Source of the DNA: Altererythrobacter sp. BO-6
GTDB taxonomy: Bacteria; Pseudomonadota; Alphaproteobacteria; Sphingomonadales; Sphingomonadaceae
Length of the DNA: 64,000 nt
Assembly: GCF_011047315.1 (NCBI RefSeq)
Contig: NZ_CP049259.1
Coordinates: forward strand, 2,399,001 to 2,463,000
Direction of reading: 5' to 3'
Part shown: positions 7,864 to 16,565 of the stretch, one piece after another
Numbering within the stretch: the first letter of the stretch is position 1
Layout of the letters: each line of letters begins with the position of its first letter
The notes under the pieces: generated by a model
Database searches by the model: none
Told to the model about the DNA's origin: nothing
What the model saw: the letters and a program-made list of their open reading frames with translations, nothing else
Program-made: the position numbers and the translations under genes

Positions 7864-9104
7864 GTGACAGGCCCCCGGCGTCTTTCTGCTGGCCAATTGC
7901 CGTCAGTCTTCCCGCCGGGAGGCCATGCCTTCATATCATCCTGCTCGGCACAGAGCGAACTGCTGATTCACGAAATTGGCGAGGCGGGCAGCGCCTTGGT
8001 CGGGGCACGGTTGTCCGGGATTTTTGTTCCTGGGATCAACCGCTCCCCAGCCGGAGGAAACGCCGAAGTCGAAACAATCACCTTCTTCAACTCGGCGGGG
8101 CTAAACAAAGGCGGCGGGTCACTTCGCTTTCTGCCGCTATGCTACCAGGATATCGTTCGCTGGTATGAAGCAAACCCGCCCGATGCCGTTGCGGTCATGC
8201 TTTCTCCACCCGACGATTGGGGTAATTGCAGCTTCGGTGTCGATCCAGGTTTCGGGGCGGACCTGTGGCGCAAGTCCCGGGTTCGGATCGCGCATATCAA
8301 TCCCGCAATGCCCCGGACACCCGGCGATGCAGGTATCCCGTTTTCCGAACTGACGGCCTGGTTCGAGGCTGAGCAGCCGCTGCTCGCAGCACCATCGGTA
8401 GCCATTGATGATACAAGCAGGCAAATCGCGTCGCACGCTGTACAATTCATCGGTGATGGAGCGACAATCCAGACCGGTCTCGGCAAGCTGCCCGATGCAG
8501 TCCTGGACATGCTCCACGATCGCCGGAACCTGCGGATCCATACCGGCCTTGCGGGAGATGGTGTAGGGCGGCTTTTACATTCGGGCGCGCTTGCCGATGG
8601 CAAGTCTGCGCTGGTCGGCTGCGCCATTGGTGGCCGCCAGCTATATGACGAGGCATGCGATCCACGGTTCAACTTCCGGCCCGTTTCGAACACGCATAAT
8701 CCCGCCCTGCTGGCCCAGATCGAACGGCTGGTGACGATCAATTCGGTGATGTCCGTCGATCTATTCGGACAAGGCTTCGCAGAAGCCTTGGGGCAGGCTT
8801 TCGTCTCTGGCCCCGGCGGCGCGAGCGACTTCGCCCGCGGTGCACGGGCCGCACAGGGGGGCTGCGGATCGTGGTGCTGCCTGCGGCGAGCAAAGGGCAA
8901 AGCCGCATCGTCGCCCCCGGCAGCGGGGACGGCCCGGTGTCCCTTTCGCGCTTCGATATTGATGTGGTGGTCACTGAGCATGGCGCGGCCGATCTTCGGT
9001 TGATGGGACATGACGCGAGGGCGGAGGCCCTGATTGCCATCGCGGCACCAGAATTTCGTGACGAACTGGCGCGAGCATGGTCAAGCCTTGGCACGAGGCC
9101 CTGA
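7864..9104 (+). pseudogene. acetyl-CoA hydrolase / CoA-transferase family, one-base frameshift
   Basis: Read through one shift this is a 413-residue protein of the acetyl-CoA hydrolase/4-hydroxybutyrate CoA-transferase type: QTGLGKLPDAVL, HTGLAGDGVG and GPGGASDFARGA before the break, and IVVTEHG-like DVVVTEHGAADL after it. The zero frame enters nonsense after a G6 run at 8856-8861, while the -1 frame restores LRIVVLPAASKGQSRIV to the stop at 9104. One missing G explains it. G GGG GGC in the correct phase is also a possible -1 slippery heptamer. Expected role: moving CoA onto or off an acid. The GTG start has no strong ribosome site. Confidence 0.75.
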
Positions 9105-9132
9105 ACCAGTCATTATATTGAGGAGAGAGGGC

Positions 9133-10062
9133 ATGGCCCGAAAGAAGACAATCATAAGCTGCGCCGTAACCGGCTCCATTCACACTCCCTCGATGTCGCC
9201 ACACTTGCCAGTAACCGCGCAGGAAATTGCTGATGCGGCTCTCGGCGCGGCGGAAGCGGGCGCGGCAATCGTGCACCTTCACGCTCGCAATCCAGAAGAC
9301 GGCAGGCCCGCGCACGAGCCGGAGGACTTCGAGCCATTTCTGAAGGCGATCAAGCAGCAGAGTGACGTCGTGGTGAATATTACCACCGGCGCCTCTCCCT
9401 ACATGCCGGTCGAATACCGCGTGAAACCTGCCGAGACATGGGCCCCTGAAGTCGCCAGCCTCAATATGGGCTCGATGAATTTCGGCCTGTTCCCGATGCT
9501 GGCCCGGAATACGGAATGGAAACATGCGTGGGAGCCGGAAATGCTCGAAGCGAGCCATGATCTCGTCTTCCGCAACAGCTTCAAGGACATCCGATATGCG
9601 CTCGACACGCTGAACAAGACCGGCACACGCTACGAGTTCGAATGCTACGATACGAGCCACCTCTACAACCTTCACTATTTCTTCCGTGAGGGGCTGGTAG
9701 AGGCGCCGCTGTTCATCCAAACCTGCTTCGGCCTGCTCGGCGGGATCGGCTCGCATCCCGAAGACGTGCAGCATCTGAAGCGCACGGCCGACCGGCTGTT
9801 CGGTGACAAGTACGAATGGTCTGTCCTCGCTGCGGGATCGAACCAGATGAAAGTTGCCGCCATGGCTGCGAGCATGGGCGGGCACGTACGGGTCGGGCTG
9901 GAAGACAGCTTGTGGATCGGCAAGGGCCAGCTTGCTGAAAGCAATGCCGCGCAGGTGCTTAAGGTGCGCCAGATCATCGAAGGACTAGGCGGGGAGATCG
10001 CCACGCCCGACGAGGCGCGCGAAATCCTGCAGCTGAAGGGAGGCGATCGTGTCGCATTCTGA
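9133..10062 (+). CDS. BKACE / 3-keto-5-aminohexanoate cleavage enzyme family (DUF849)
   Basis: 309 residues of the beta-keto-acid cleavage enzyme family. The opening TIISCAVTGSIHTPSMSPHLPVT and the metal-site segment IVHLHARNPEDGRP carry the zinc His-x-His, and LNMGSMNFG is also typical. These zinc-dependent TIM-barrel enzymes condense a beta-keto acid with acetyl-CoA and release acetoacetate plus a new acyl-CoA, or cleave by a related Claisen reaction. ATG 9133 has GGAGAGAGG upstream. In this operon it could shorten a keto acid without prior thioesterification; the substrate is not deducible. Confidence 0.85.
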   Translation: MARKKTIISCAVTGSIHTPSMSPHLPVTAQEIADAALGAAEAGAAIVHLHARNPEDGRPAHEPEDFEPFLKAIKQQSDVVVNITTGASPYMPVEYRVKPAETWAPEVASLNMGSMNFGLFPMLARNTEWKHAWEPEMLEASHDLVFRNSFKDIRYALDTLNKTGTRYEFECYDTSHLYNLHYFFREGLVEAPLFIQTCFGLLGGIGSHPEDVQHLKRTADRLFGDKYEWSVLAAGSNQMKVAAMAASMGGHVRVGLEDSLWIGKGQLAESNAAQVLKVRQIIEGLGGEIATPDEAREILQLKGGDRVAF

Positions 10063-11332
10063 ACTGCCACAGCTCACCCAGTTCCGGCTTGAGCCTCAGG
10101 ATAACGGCCTTGTCCATCTGGTCTTCGACTGCCCAGACCGCAGCATGAACGTCTTTTCCAACAAGGCGATTCACGAACTCGGCGCCATTGCTGAATGGTT
10201 GCATGCCTCCTCGGTGCGCGGCCTCCTTGTCCGATCGGGCAAGGCCAGCGGCTTTTGCGCAGGTGCGGACCTGACCGAGCTCGGCACAGCCTATGACATG
10301 ATCGTGGCAGCCAAACCGGCAGACCGTTTCGACATCGCCTTCAACCACTTCTTCCCTCTCAGCCACGCCTTACGACGGCTGGAAACCGCTGGTGTGCCGA
10401 TTGCGGCAGCGATCGGCGGAGTGGCGTTGGGTGGTGGATGCGAGCTTGCGCTGGCCGCGCATTACCGGGTCCTTGCGGATACGTCGGCTGCCATTTTGGG
10501 CCTGCCCGAATGCCAGGTCGGCCTGCTGCCGGGTGCCGGGGGCACCCAGCGCATGCCACGGCTAGTCGGGGTCGAGCTGGGTCTTGAGGTATTGCTGCAA
10601 GGCCGAACACTGGAGGGCGACGCGGCAATCGCAGCGGGAGCCGTAAATACGCTGGTACGACCCGGAGAAGAGATCGAAGCGGCGGAACGCTGGTTGCTAT
10701 CGGGCGAATCCCGGGCCACGCAGCCTTGGGACCAGCCCGATCACCAACCCATGCCCCATGCCGCATACGCCCCGGCCATCGCCCAACATCGGACGCGAGA
10801 ACTGCGCCGGATGCTCGGACACGAACCTGCGCCGCTTGCGATTCTTGACTGCGTGGAGCTGGGATTGATGCAGCCGATGGATGGCGCGATCCGCGCAGAG
10901 ATGTCGGTGTTCGCGCGGCTGATTGCCCGCCCCGAACCGCGCAACATGATCCGCGCGCTGTTTCTGGGCAAACAGGCTTACGACAAAGCCGCCCGTCAAG
11001 GTGCCGTTCCGCAGGCGGTCGAGGCGGAGGCAAAGACCTTTGGCGGCCTGATTGCAGATGCGCTGACAAAGGAATCTCGCCTGCGGTTGGCTCTGCCCGG
11101 CTCCGATGGCGGCGAGCCAGTGCAGGAACGGCTCGGCCTGCAAATCTGGCTGCTGGACCAGCCCGACTTGCTGGCCGCGCTCGAACCAGCACGCGCCTAT
11201 GCCGCGTCTCTCGTCAACGAGATGCCTGAGGCCGAGTTGCTGCAGCTCGATCACCTTGTTATCCGACAAGGGCATTTGCCCGCCTATCTTGGGGGCGTGA
11301 GTGGGCTTGCGCGGCTGGGTACCGCAGCATGA
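10049..11332 (+). CDS. enoyl-CoA hydratase/isomerase-like protein with helical C-terminal extension
   Basis: 427 residues. Residues 1 to about 250 form a crotonase domain with GFCAGADL, GVALGGGCELALA and LPECQVGLLPGAGGTQRMPRL, so both hydratase Glu residues are present. The C-terminal 170 residues resemble the helical linker after the crotonase part in FadB/FadJ-type proteins, but no 3-hydroxyacyl-CoA dehydrogenase domain follows. The GTG start at 10049 overlaps the BKACE gene by 14 bp, and the stop overlaps the next gene (ATGA). It may hydrate the ring enoyl-CoA (the BadK role) or an open-chain one. No frameshift is seen. Confidence 0.8.
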   Translation: MSHSELPQLTQFRLEPQDNGLVHLVFDCPDRSMNVFSNKAIHELGAIAEWLHASSVRGLLVRSGKASGFCAGADLTELGTAYDMIVAAKPADRFDIAFNHFFPLSHALRRLETAGVPIAAAIGGVALGGGCELALAAHYRVLADTSAAILGLPECQVGLLPGAGGTQRMPRLVGVELGLEVLLQGRTLEGDAAIAAGAVNTLVRPGEEIEAAERWLLSGESRATQPWDQPDHQPMPHAAYAPAIAQHRTRELRRMLGHEPAPLAILDCVELGLMQPMDGAIRAEMSVFARLIARPEPRNMIRALFLGKQAYDKAARQGAVPQAVEAEAKTFGGLIADALTKESRLRLALPGSDGGEPVQERLGLQIWLLDQPDLLAALEPARAYAASLVNEMPEAELLQLDHLVIRQGHLPAYLGGVSGLARLGTAA

Positions 11333-12174
11333 CGATCATGCCCGCAGGATTGACCGGATACCCCGCCATTGTCTTGGGTACGATGGGAATTCCTGCAGAA
11401 GGAACCGTGGCGGCGATCCATCAGGCGATCGAAATCGGTTATCGCGCCTTCGATACAGCGCCAATCTATGGCAACGAAGCGGAGGTTGGCGAAGCGATCA
11501 GAACCTCCCCGCTGGATCGCAGCGAATTGTTCGTCACGACCAAGCTATGGAACTCTTGCCACGGCTATGATCAGGCCTTGCAGGCCTTCGACCGCACTAT
11601 GCAGCGGATGCAGCTGGATATGCTGGATCTCTATCTGATCCATTGGCCCGTGCCGACGCAGGGACTTTATGTGGAGAGCTGGCGCGCGCTGGTGCAACTG
11701 AGGAACGAAGGACGGGTTAGGGCCATCGGGGTCTCGAACTTCCTCCCCGAGCACCTGGAGCGCATCATCGATGCGACAGGAGTCGTGCCGGCACTGAACC
11801 AGGTCGAAATTCATCCTTCGTTCCAGCAGGCAGAATTGCGCGACGCGCACCGCAGGCTTGGTATATGCACGCAGGCATGGAGCCCGCTCGGCAATGGGAA
11901 GGATCTAGCCGATCCGCGCCTCGCTTCAATCGCCGACAGGCTTGAAGTATCCGCGGCGCAAGTGATTCTTGCATGGCTGGCGCACCAAGGAGTTCTGCCG
12001 GTGGCCAAGTCGAGCCGTGCAGAGCACATGCGCGAAAATCTGGATGCGCTCAATATCGAGCTTTTGCCGGAGGATTTGGAAATGCTGGCCCAGCTAGACC
12101 GCAACGAAAGTTGCTTCGGGGTGGATCCTCGAACTTTCGTGGCGCCAGATGGTTTGCGTGACTATCGCCCCTAA
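11329..12174 (+). CDS. aldo/keto reductase
   Basis: 281 residues of AKR fold. The tetrad is visible as Asp in AFDTAPIYGNE, Tyr in the same segment, Lys in VTTKLWN and His in LIHWPVP. NADPH-binding signatures are IGVSNF and PVAKSSRAEHMRENLDA. Members resemble 2,5-diketo-gluconate reductases and reduce aldehydes or ketones. Overlap by ATGA makes it the last gene of the ring-catabolism operon, where it may reduce a carbonyl intermediate or detoxify an aldehyde. Confidence 0.88.
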   Translation: MTIMPAGLTGYPAIVLGTMGIPAEGTVAAIHQAIEIGYRAFDTAPIYGNEAEVGEAIRTSPLDRSELFVTTKLWNSCHGYDQALQAFDRTMQRMQLDMLDLYLIHWPVPTQGLYVESWRALVQLRNEGRVRAIGVSNFLPEHLERIIDATGVVPALNQVEIHPSFQQAELRDAHRRLGICTQAWSPLGNGKDLADPRLASIADRLEVSAAQVILAWLAHQGVLPVAKSSRAEHMRENLDALNIELLPEDLEMLAQLDRNESCFGVDPRTFVAPDGLRDYRP

Positions 12175-12442
12175 GCAAGACATTGCGGAGCAGGGCATTG
12201 AATAAGTGAGCACGTGCCGGCGAGACAGAACATATTCGGGCGGGCAAGTGATCTTATGTTGAGTGAATGACTGGGTTGAGGGCCAAAGCGGACGTTCCAT
12301 TCGACTTCCCCAGCAAACCGAGCATTGGTGTTTTGGTCAGACCGAAAGCAACGGACCTGATCGAAGCCCCGCAGCGTAGCGCTTGAAGGGGCCTTGGGTG
12401 GTGGGAGCAGCAGTGGGCTGCTTCGAAACAGGAGAACCACCC
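12175..12442. other. intergenic region before the recombinase cassette
   Basis: 268 bp without a supportable gene. It holds one degenerate stretch resembling the island's dispersed hairpin repeat (about 12266-12298, ACTGGGT followed by AAGCGGACGTT) and the AGGAGAACC ribosome site of the following DUF3489 gene. Confidence 0.5.
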
Positions 12443-12691
12443 ATGACTATCGAGGTAAACACCACTCGCCGGAAGGCTGAAGATCGCACGGTGACCAAGA
12501 TCAGCGTTGTGACAAAGCTGCTCAAGCGCAAACAGGGCGCTTCGCTCGATGAACTGGTCAAGCCAGCTGGCTGGCAGCCACATACGACACGCGCAGCGCT
12601 GACCGGCCTCAGGAAGAGGGGCTACCAGGTCGAGCGAGGTGAGCGGGCTGGTAAGACCTGCTACTCTCTTGTCGAGCCAACCAAGCCATGA
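12443..12691 (+). CDS. DUF3489 domain protein
   Basis: 82 residues of a small basic winged-helix-like protein: KISVVTKLLKRKQGASLDEL, then HTTRAALTGLRKRGYQVER. This is the DUF3489 pattern regularly found as the first gene of DUF3489-DUF2924-recombinase cassettes in alphaproteobacteria. ATG 12443 follows AGGAGAACC. The end overlaps the next ATG (ATGA). Its role is unknown; DNA binding for the recombinase is a reasonable guess. Confidence 0.85.
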   Translation: MTIEVNTTRRKAEDRTVTKISVVTKLLKRKQGASLDELVKPAGWQPHTTRAALTGLRKRGYQVERGERAGKTCYSLVEPTKP

Positions 12692-13134
12692 GCAAGGCTT
12701 CAAAGATCGAAGCTCAGCTCGCCGGTATCACCAACACGCCTGCAGCAAAGCTTCGTGAGGCTTGGCTAGAGCGGTTTGGTGAAGCTGCGCCTGCGGCTTC
12801 ATCGAACCTGATGCGGTTGGTGCTGGGCCATGCCCTCCAGGAGACGGCTATGGGAAAGCTACCAGCTGCACAGGCTAGGTTCCTGGGAGGTGACGCGCCG
12901 CTTCCTGAAGCATCCATCCAGCTCAAGCCCGGGACGCGTCTCGTGCGCGAGTGGAACGGCAGGATGCATTCGGTACTAGTGTCTGAGGACGGCTTCGAAC
13001 TCGATGGCAAGCTTTATCCTACTCTTTCGGCGGTGGCCCGACGTATCACCGGAGCCCATTGGTCTGGGCCGCGCTTCTTTGGGCTCAAGCGCCGACCTCC
13101 TCCACCATGCAAAGAGGGAAGGGCGGATGGCTAG
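12688..13134 (+). CDS. DUF2924 domain protein
   Basis: 148 residues matching DUF2924: an N-terminal LREAWLERFGEAAP segment, a central GTRLVREWNGRMHSVLV and a C-terminal YPTLSAVARRITGAHWSGPRFFGL. It is consistently the middle gene of the DUF3489-DUF2924-recombinase cassette. The 3' end overlaps the recombinase start by 8 bp. Molecular function is unknown; the conserved context points to a role in site-specific recombination by the neighbouring enzyme. Confidence 0.88.
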   Translation: MSKASKIEAQLAGITNTPAAKLREAWLERFGEAAPAASSNLMRLVLGHALQETAMGKLPAAQARFLGGDAPLPEASIQLKPGTRLVREWNGRMHSVLVSEDGFELDGKLYPTLSAVARRITGAHWSGPRFFGLKRRPPPPCKEGRADG

Positions 13135-14782
13135 CAGAGTATCGGCCATGTCTGCTTCCCGATCCGCACAGCAGGTCCGCTGCGCCATCTATACTCGTAA
13201 GTCGACCGAAGATGGGTTGGAGCAGGAGTTCAACAGCCTCGATGCGCAATACGAGGCTTGTGCTGCCTATGCCTTGAGCCAGCAACACGAGGGCTGGGAA
13301 CTGGTTGGCCAGCGTTACGATGATCCGGGCTTCTCAGGCGGCAATTTGCAACGACCTGGGCTCAAGCAGCTCCTCGCCGATATCGAGGCAGGCAAGATCG
13401 ATATCGTGCTGCTTTACAAGATCGACAGGCTCACGCGCAGCCTGTCCGACTTCACCAGGATCGTTGAAGTGTTCGAAGGCGCAGGAGCAAGCTTTGTCAG
13501 CATCACGCAGAGCTTCAACACCACGACAAGCATGGGAAGGCTGACGCTCAACATGCTCTTGTCCTTCGGCCAGTTTGAACGGGAGATCGCGACGGAGAGG
13601 ATCAGGGACAAGATCGCTGCTTCGAGAAAGAGGGGCATGTGGACCGGAGGTCCGGTGCCGCTTGGCTATGACCTCAAAGATCGCAAGCTCGTCATCAAAG
13701 AAGAGGAAGCCGCGCTCGTCAGAATGATCTTTGAACTGCACCAACAATGGGAGACGCTGACCGCTCTCCAAGCCGACCTTCTAGACCGCGGCTTCAGAAC
13801 CAAGCCGCGCCCCTGCAAGGATGGACGGATAATGGGAGACGTGCCTTTCCGTTCAGGCGGGCTCAGGCACCTGCTCAGTAATCCCATCTATCTCGGTAGA
13901 GTCAGGCAAGGCGATAAGACTTATCCCGGACAACACGAGGCGATCATCGACCAACAAGCATGGGAGGCGTCACAGCGATTGTTGGAGAAAGCCAAGCCGA
14001 GGCCAAGGACCGGACATATCAGTCCGCTTGCTGGCCGGATCTGTGATGGGGAAGGGCGCAATCTTATCTCGGCTCACACGATCAAGCAGGGCAAGCGCTA
14101 TCGCTATTACACCAGCAAGACCAGGAACTCAGCTGGAGCGTGGCGCCTTCCTGCAGGCGATGTCGAGAGGCTCGTAAGACAGGAACTGGATCGCTTTCTT
14201 CGTGACCACGAAAGACTTGCAGGAGCATTGGGCATTCCGTGCCTTGGTGAAGAGACCGAACAAAAGAGAGGACGGCTAGTCGAGCAGATGTCCAAGGCGA
14301 AGGGCCTTGATCACCTCGTCAGCCAACTCGATGTGCAAATCGAGGTTCAAGAGGCGAGTGTAACACTGACACTCAATCGGAATGCCCTTGGCGCAGTCTT
14401 GGGGATTGAACTTCCACCTGAGACATCGGACCAGTCCATCGAACTTGAAGTTGCGGCAGCACTAAGGAAGCGCGGGCACGAGCTGCGATTTGTTGAACAG
14501 GCCAGGCAAGACGCATCTCGTGGTCGGGACCGATCCTTGGCTTCATTGCTTCAGAAGGGCTGGCAGGCATGGGACAAACTGAAGCGTGAGGCAGATCAAG
14601 TCGATCCATCTGAGCGTAGCGAACTTACTCGATACGCAAGGCTGCGCTTCCTTGCTCCAGATATTGTCTCTGCCGTTCTCGAAGGTCGTCAGCCTGTAGA
14701 ACTGACCGCGCGCAAACTCATGCGCACTTCCAACCTGCCCATCTCCTGGTCAGAACAGCGCAAAGTTCTGGGCTTTTCCTGA
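13127..14782 (+). CDS. large serine recombinase
   Basis: 551 residues. The N-terminal resolvase domain has CAIYTRKSTEDGLEQEFNS with the nucleophilic Ser, VLLYKIDRLTRSLSDF, and GQFEREIATERIRDKI. A recombinase domain follows (PLGYDLKDRKLVI, LSNPIYLGRVRQGDKTYPG), then a long C-terminal region. ATG 13127 is chosen because it overlaps the DUF2924 stop and avoids a long unrelated leader. This is the catalytic member of the cassette. It lies 215 bp outside attL of the tRNA-Val island and is probably a separate, older integration. Confidence 0.9.
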   Translation: MASRVSAMSASRSAQQVRCAIYTRKSTEDGLEQEFNSLDAQYEACAAYALSQQHEGWELVGQRYDDPGFSGGNLQRPGLKQLLADIEAGKIDIVLLYKIDRLTRSLSDFTRIVEVFEGAGASFVSITQSFNTTTSMGRLTLNMLLSFGQFEREIATERIRDKIAASRKRGMWTGGPVPLGYDLKDRKLVIKEEEAALVRMIFELHQQWETLTALQADLLDRGFRTKPRPCKDGRIMGDVPFRSGGLRHLLSNPIYLGRVRQGDKTYPGQHEAIIDQQAWEASQRLLEKAKPRPRTGHISPLAGRICDGEGRNLISAHTIKQGKRYRYYTSKTRNSAGAWRLPAGDVERLVRQELDRFLRDHERLAGALGIPCLGEETEQKRGRLVEQMSKAKGLDHLVSQLDVQIEVQEASVTLTLNRNALGAVLGIELPPETSDQSIELEVAAALRKRGHELRFVEQARQDASRGRDRSLASLLQKGWQAWDKLKREADQVDPSERSELTRYARLRFLAPDIVSAVLEGRQPVELTARKLMRTSNLPISWSEQRKVLGFS

Positions 14783-14996
14783 TTCTCCGATAGATCGCCG
14801 CACCATGATCCCACCCGTTCTGGTGCCACCAAAAAGGCCATCAGAGACGCCTGGCGAGATCTGGCCCAATTTGCCGAGACAAGCACGGTCTCTGTCCCCA
14901 AGGCCAAACCATGAAGCGGTGAAAAGGCGCAGAACCGCGCGGTTTTCAAGGGCTATCGCGAGACAATTGGAATGGTGCCGCAGAGACCGAACTGCG

Positions 14997-15046
14997 TGGT
15001 GGGCGCGGCAAGGATTGAACTTGCGACCCCACCCGTGTGAAGGGTG
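14997..15046 (-). repeat. attL: 50-bp copy of the tRNA-Val 3' portion
   Basis: Identical over 50 bp to 43248-43297. It starts at the CCA end (TGGT on the plus strand) and runs through acceptor, T-arm, variable region and most of the anticodon arm. It diverges after AGGGTG, so this is only the displaced 3' fragment, not a functional tRNA. Confidence 0.9.
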
Positions 15047-15127
15047 GGAAAACGGACATTTGCGGCTATACACGGACAATAAAACGTCATAAAAACAGAC
15101 TTAGGCGTTCGAGAATGTGCGCCAATG

Positions 15128-15149
15128 TTTTTCATGCTTTTTTCATGGA
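15128..15149 (+). repeat. inner-end 22-bp repeat, candidate integrase arm site (left)
   Basis: TTTTTCATG-N-T6-CATGGA: two direct TTCATG units. It differs by one base from the site at 43192-43213 near the other end of the island. It lies between attL and the integrase start, where arm-type binding sites are expected. Confidence 0.5.
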
Positions 15150-15167
15150 TTTTGGAGTGCCCCGAAA

Positions 15168-16340
15168 ATGCCCGATCTGAGTCGCATCGGAGAGCGCGAA
15201 AAGCTGAAGCCGAAAGCTGGCGATGAGCCGCATTGGCAGCGCCTGCGCCAAGGGGTCTATCTTGGCTATCGTCCTTCGAAGAAGAAGGCTGGGGGCACGT
15301 GGTTTGCCCGCTTCTATGATCCCGAGACAAACCGCAATTCCCGCAAGCGATTAGGCGACTACGGAACCTTGTCAGGCCATGATGTTTTCAAGCAGGCCAA
15401 GGCGGATGCCGAGACATGGGCCGAAACAGTCGAAAGCGGGGGCGAGTTGGCCCGCGACATGGTGACGGTCAAGGATGCGTGCGAAGCCTATCTGAGGGAA
15501 AAGCCCGGATCGATTGCCGAAGGGGTTTTCCGGCGGCACGTTTATGATGATCCCATCGCCAAGGTGAAGCTCGAAAAGTTGCGGCGGCACCACCTGAGGG
15601 CATGGCGCAAGCGGCTGGAGCAAGCCCCGGCGCTAGTGACGCGCACGAAGGAAAGCGACAAAAAACGAATGAAGGAGCGTTCCAAGTCGACCGTCAATCG
15701 CGACATGGTGCCGCTGCGCGCCGCGCTGGGTATGGTGCTTAAGCCCGGTTCGCCGAATACGGATGCCGCATGGCAAGAGGCGCTGCGCCCCTTCAAGGGA
15801 GCCGACAAGCGCCGGGAGCTGTATCTCGACCGCGATGAGCGTAAGAAGCTGATCGATGCAACTTGCGACGAGGCGCAGCCTTTCGTGAAGGCCCTGTGCC
15901 TCTTGCCCCTGCGCCCCGGCGCTTTGGCTGGCTTGACGGTGCGCGACTTCGACAAGCGCACTCGTGCCTTGACTGTCGGCAAGGATAAGAATGGCAACCC
16001 GCGTCAACTTACCATGCCGCCAAAGATTGCCGCCTTCTTCGAGGCGCAAGTGCAGGACAAATTGCCAACTGCATCGATTTTCGCCCGCGCTGGAGGCGAG
16101 GCTTGGAACAAGGATGCTTGGAAATATCCGATAAAGGACGCGGTTAAAGCGGCTGGCCTACCTAGTGCAGCATCGGCTTACACCTTGCGCCACAGCGTAA
16201 TCACCGACTTGATCCGCGCCCGCCTACCCATCCTCACCGTCGCGCAGCTATCGGGCACGAGCGTTGCCATGATTGAAAAGCACTACGGTCATCTGGTGCG
16301 CGATGATGCAGAAGAGGCGCTGGCAAGCATCGCCATCTAG
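15168..16340 (+). CDS. int: tyrosine integrase of the tRNA-Val island
   Basis: 390 residues. An N-terminal SAM-like/arm-binding region (YLGYRPSKKKAGGTWFARFYD) is followed by the catalytic domain: Arg in LLPLRPGALAGL, then YTLRHSVITDL in the HxxR region with Tyr in place of the first His, and the Tyr nucleophile in MIEKHYGHLVRDD. Start ATG 15168 follows GGAGTG. It lies 121 bp inside attL and reads into the island, the expected arrangement. The C-terminal 30 or so residues reappear as an isolated fragment at 35913-36026. Confidence 0.92.
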   Translation: MPDLSRIGEREKLKPKAGDEPHWQRLRQGVYLGYRPSKKKAGGTWFARFYDPETNRNSRKRLGDYGTLSGHDVFKQAKADAETWAETVESGGELARDMVTVKDACEAYLREKPGSIAEGVFRRHVYDDPIAKVKLEKLRRHHLRAWRKRLEQAPALVTRTKESDKKRMKERSKSTVNRDMVPLRAALGMVLKPGSPNTDAAWQEALRPFKGADKRRELYLDRDERKKLIDATCDEAQPFVKALCLLPLRPGALAGLTVRDFDKRTRALTVGKDKNGNPRQLTMPPKIAAFFEAQVQDKLPTASIFARAGGEAWNKDAWKYPIKDAVKAAGLPSAASAYTLRHSVITDLIRARLPILTVAQLSGTSVAMIEKHYGHLVRDDAEEALASIAI

Positions 16341-16390
16341 GAAAGCTGCCCCCAAAAGTGTCCGCATTTGCATACTTCGTCACATAAACG

Positions 16391-16425
16391 GTCATTCCGC
16401 TAACGACCCAGTTCGAGCCATTGGA
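16391..16425 (-). repeat. dispersed hairpin repeat, copy 1
   Basis: Reads, on the minus strand, GAACTGGGTCGTTAGCGGA with a decayed left arm. Lies between the integrase and the TonB receptor. Confidence 0.55.
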
Positions 16426-16565
16426 CAAAATGGCGGTTATCCACTCGATCAAAAACGTTGGTGTGCGCCTATGAGCAGCGCAAAAATCAATCTAGGCACC
16501 CCCCTTGGGTCGCGACGGCATAAGCTTCTCTAAAGGGCTTGCAACCTACTATTAAAACTCTATAC

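Noticed and set aside
14997..15060. A second functional tRNA-Val at attL
   Set aside because: Only the 3' 50 bases are present; the D-arm and 5' acceptor strand are missing.
14805..15092. Open reading frame of about 95 codons across attL
   Set aside because: It crosses the tRNA-derived repeat and shows no domain, so it is a chance frame.
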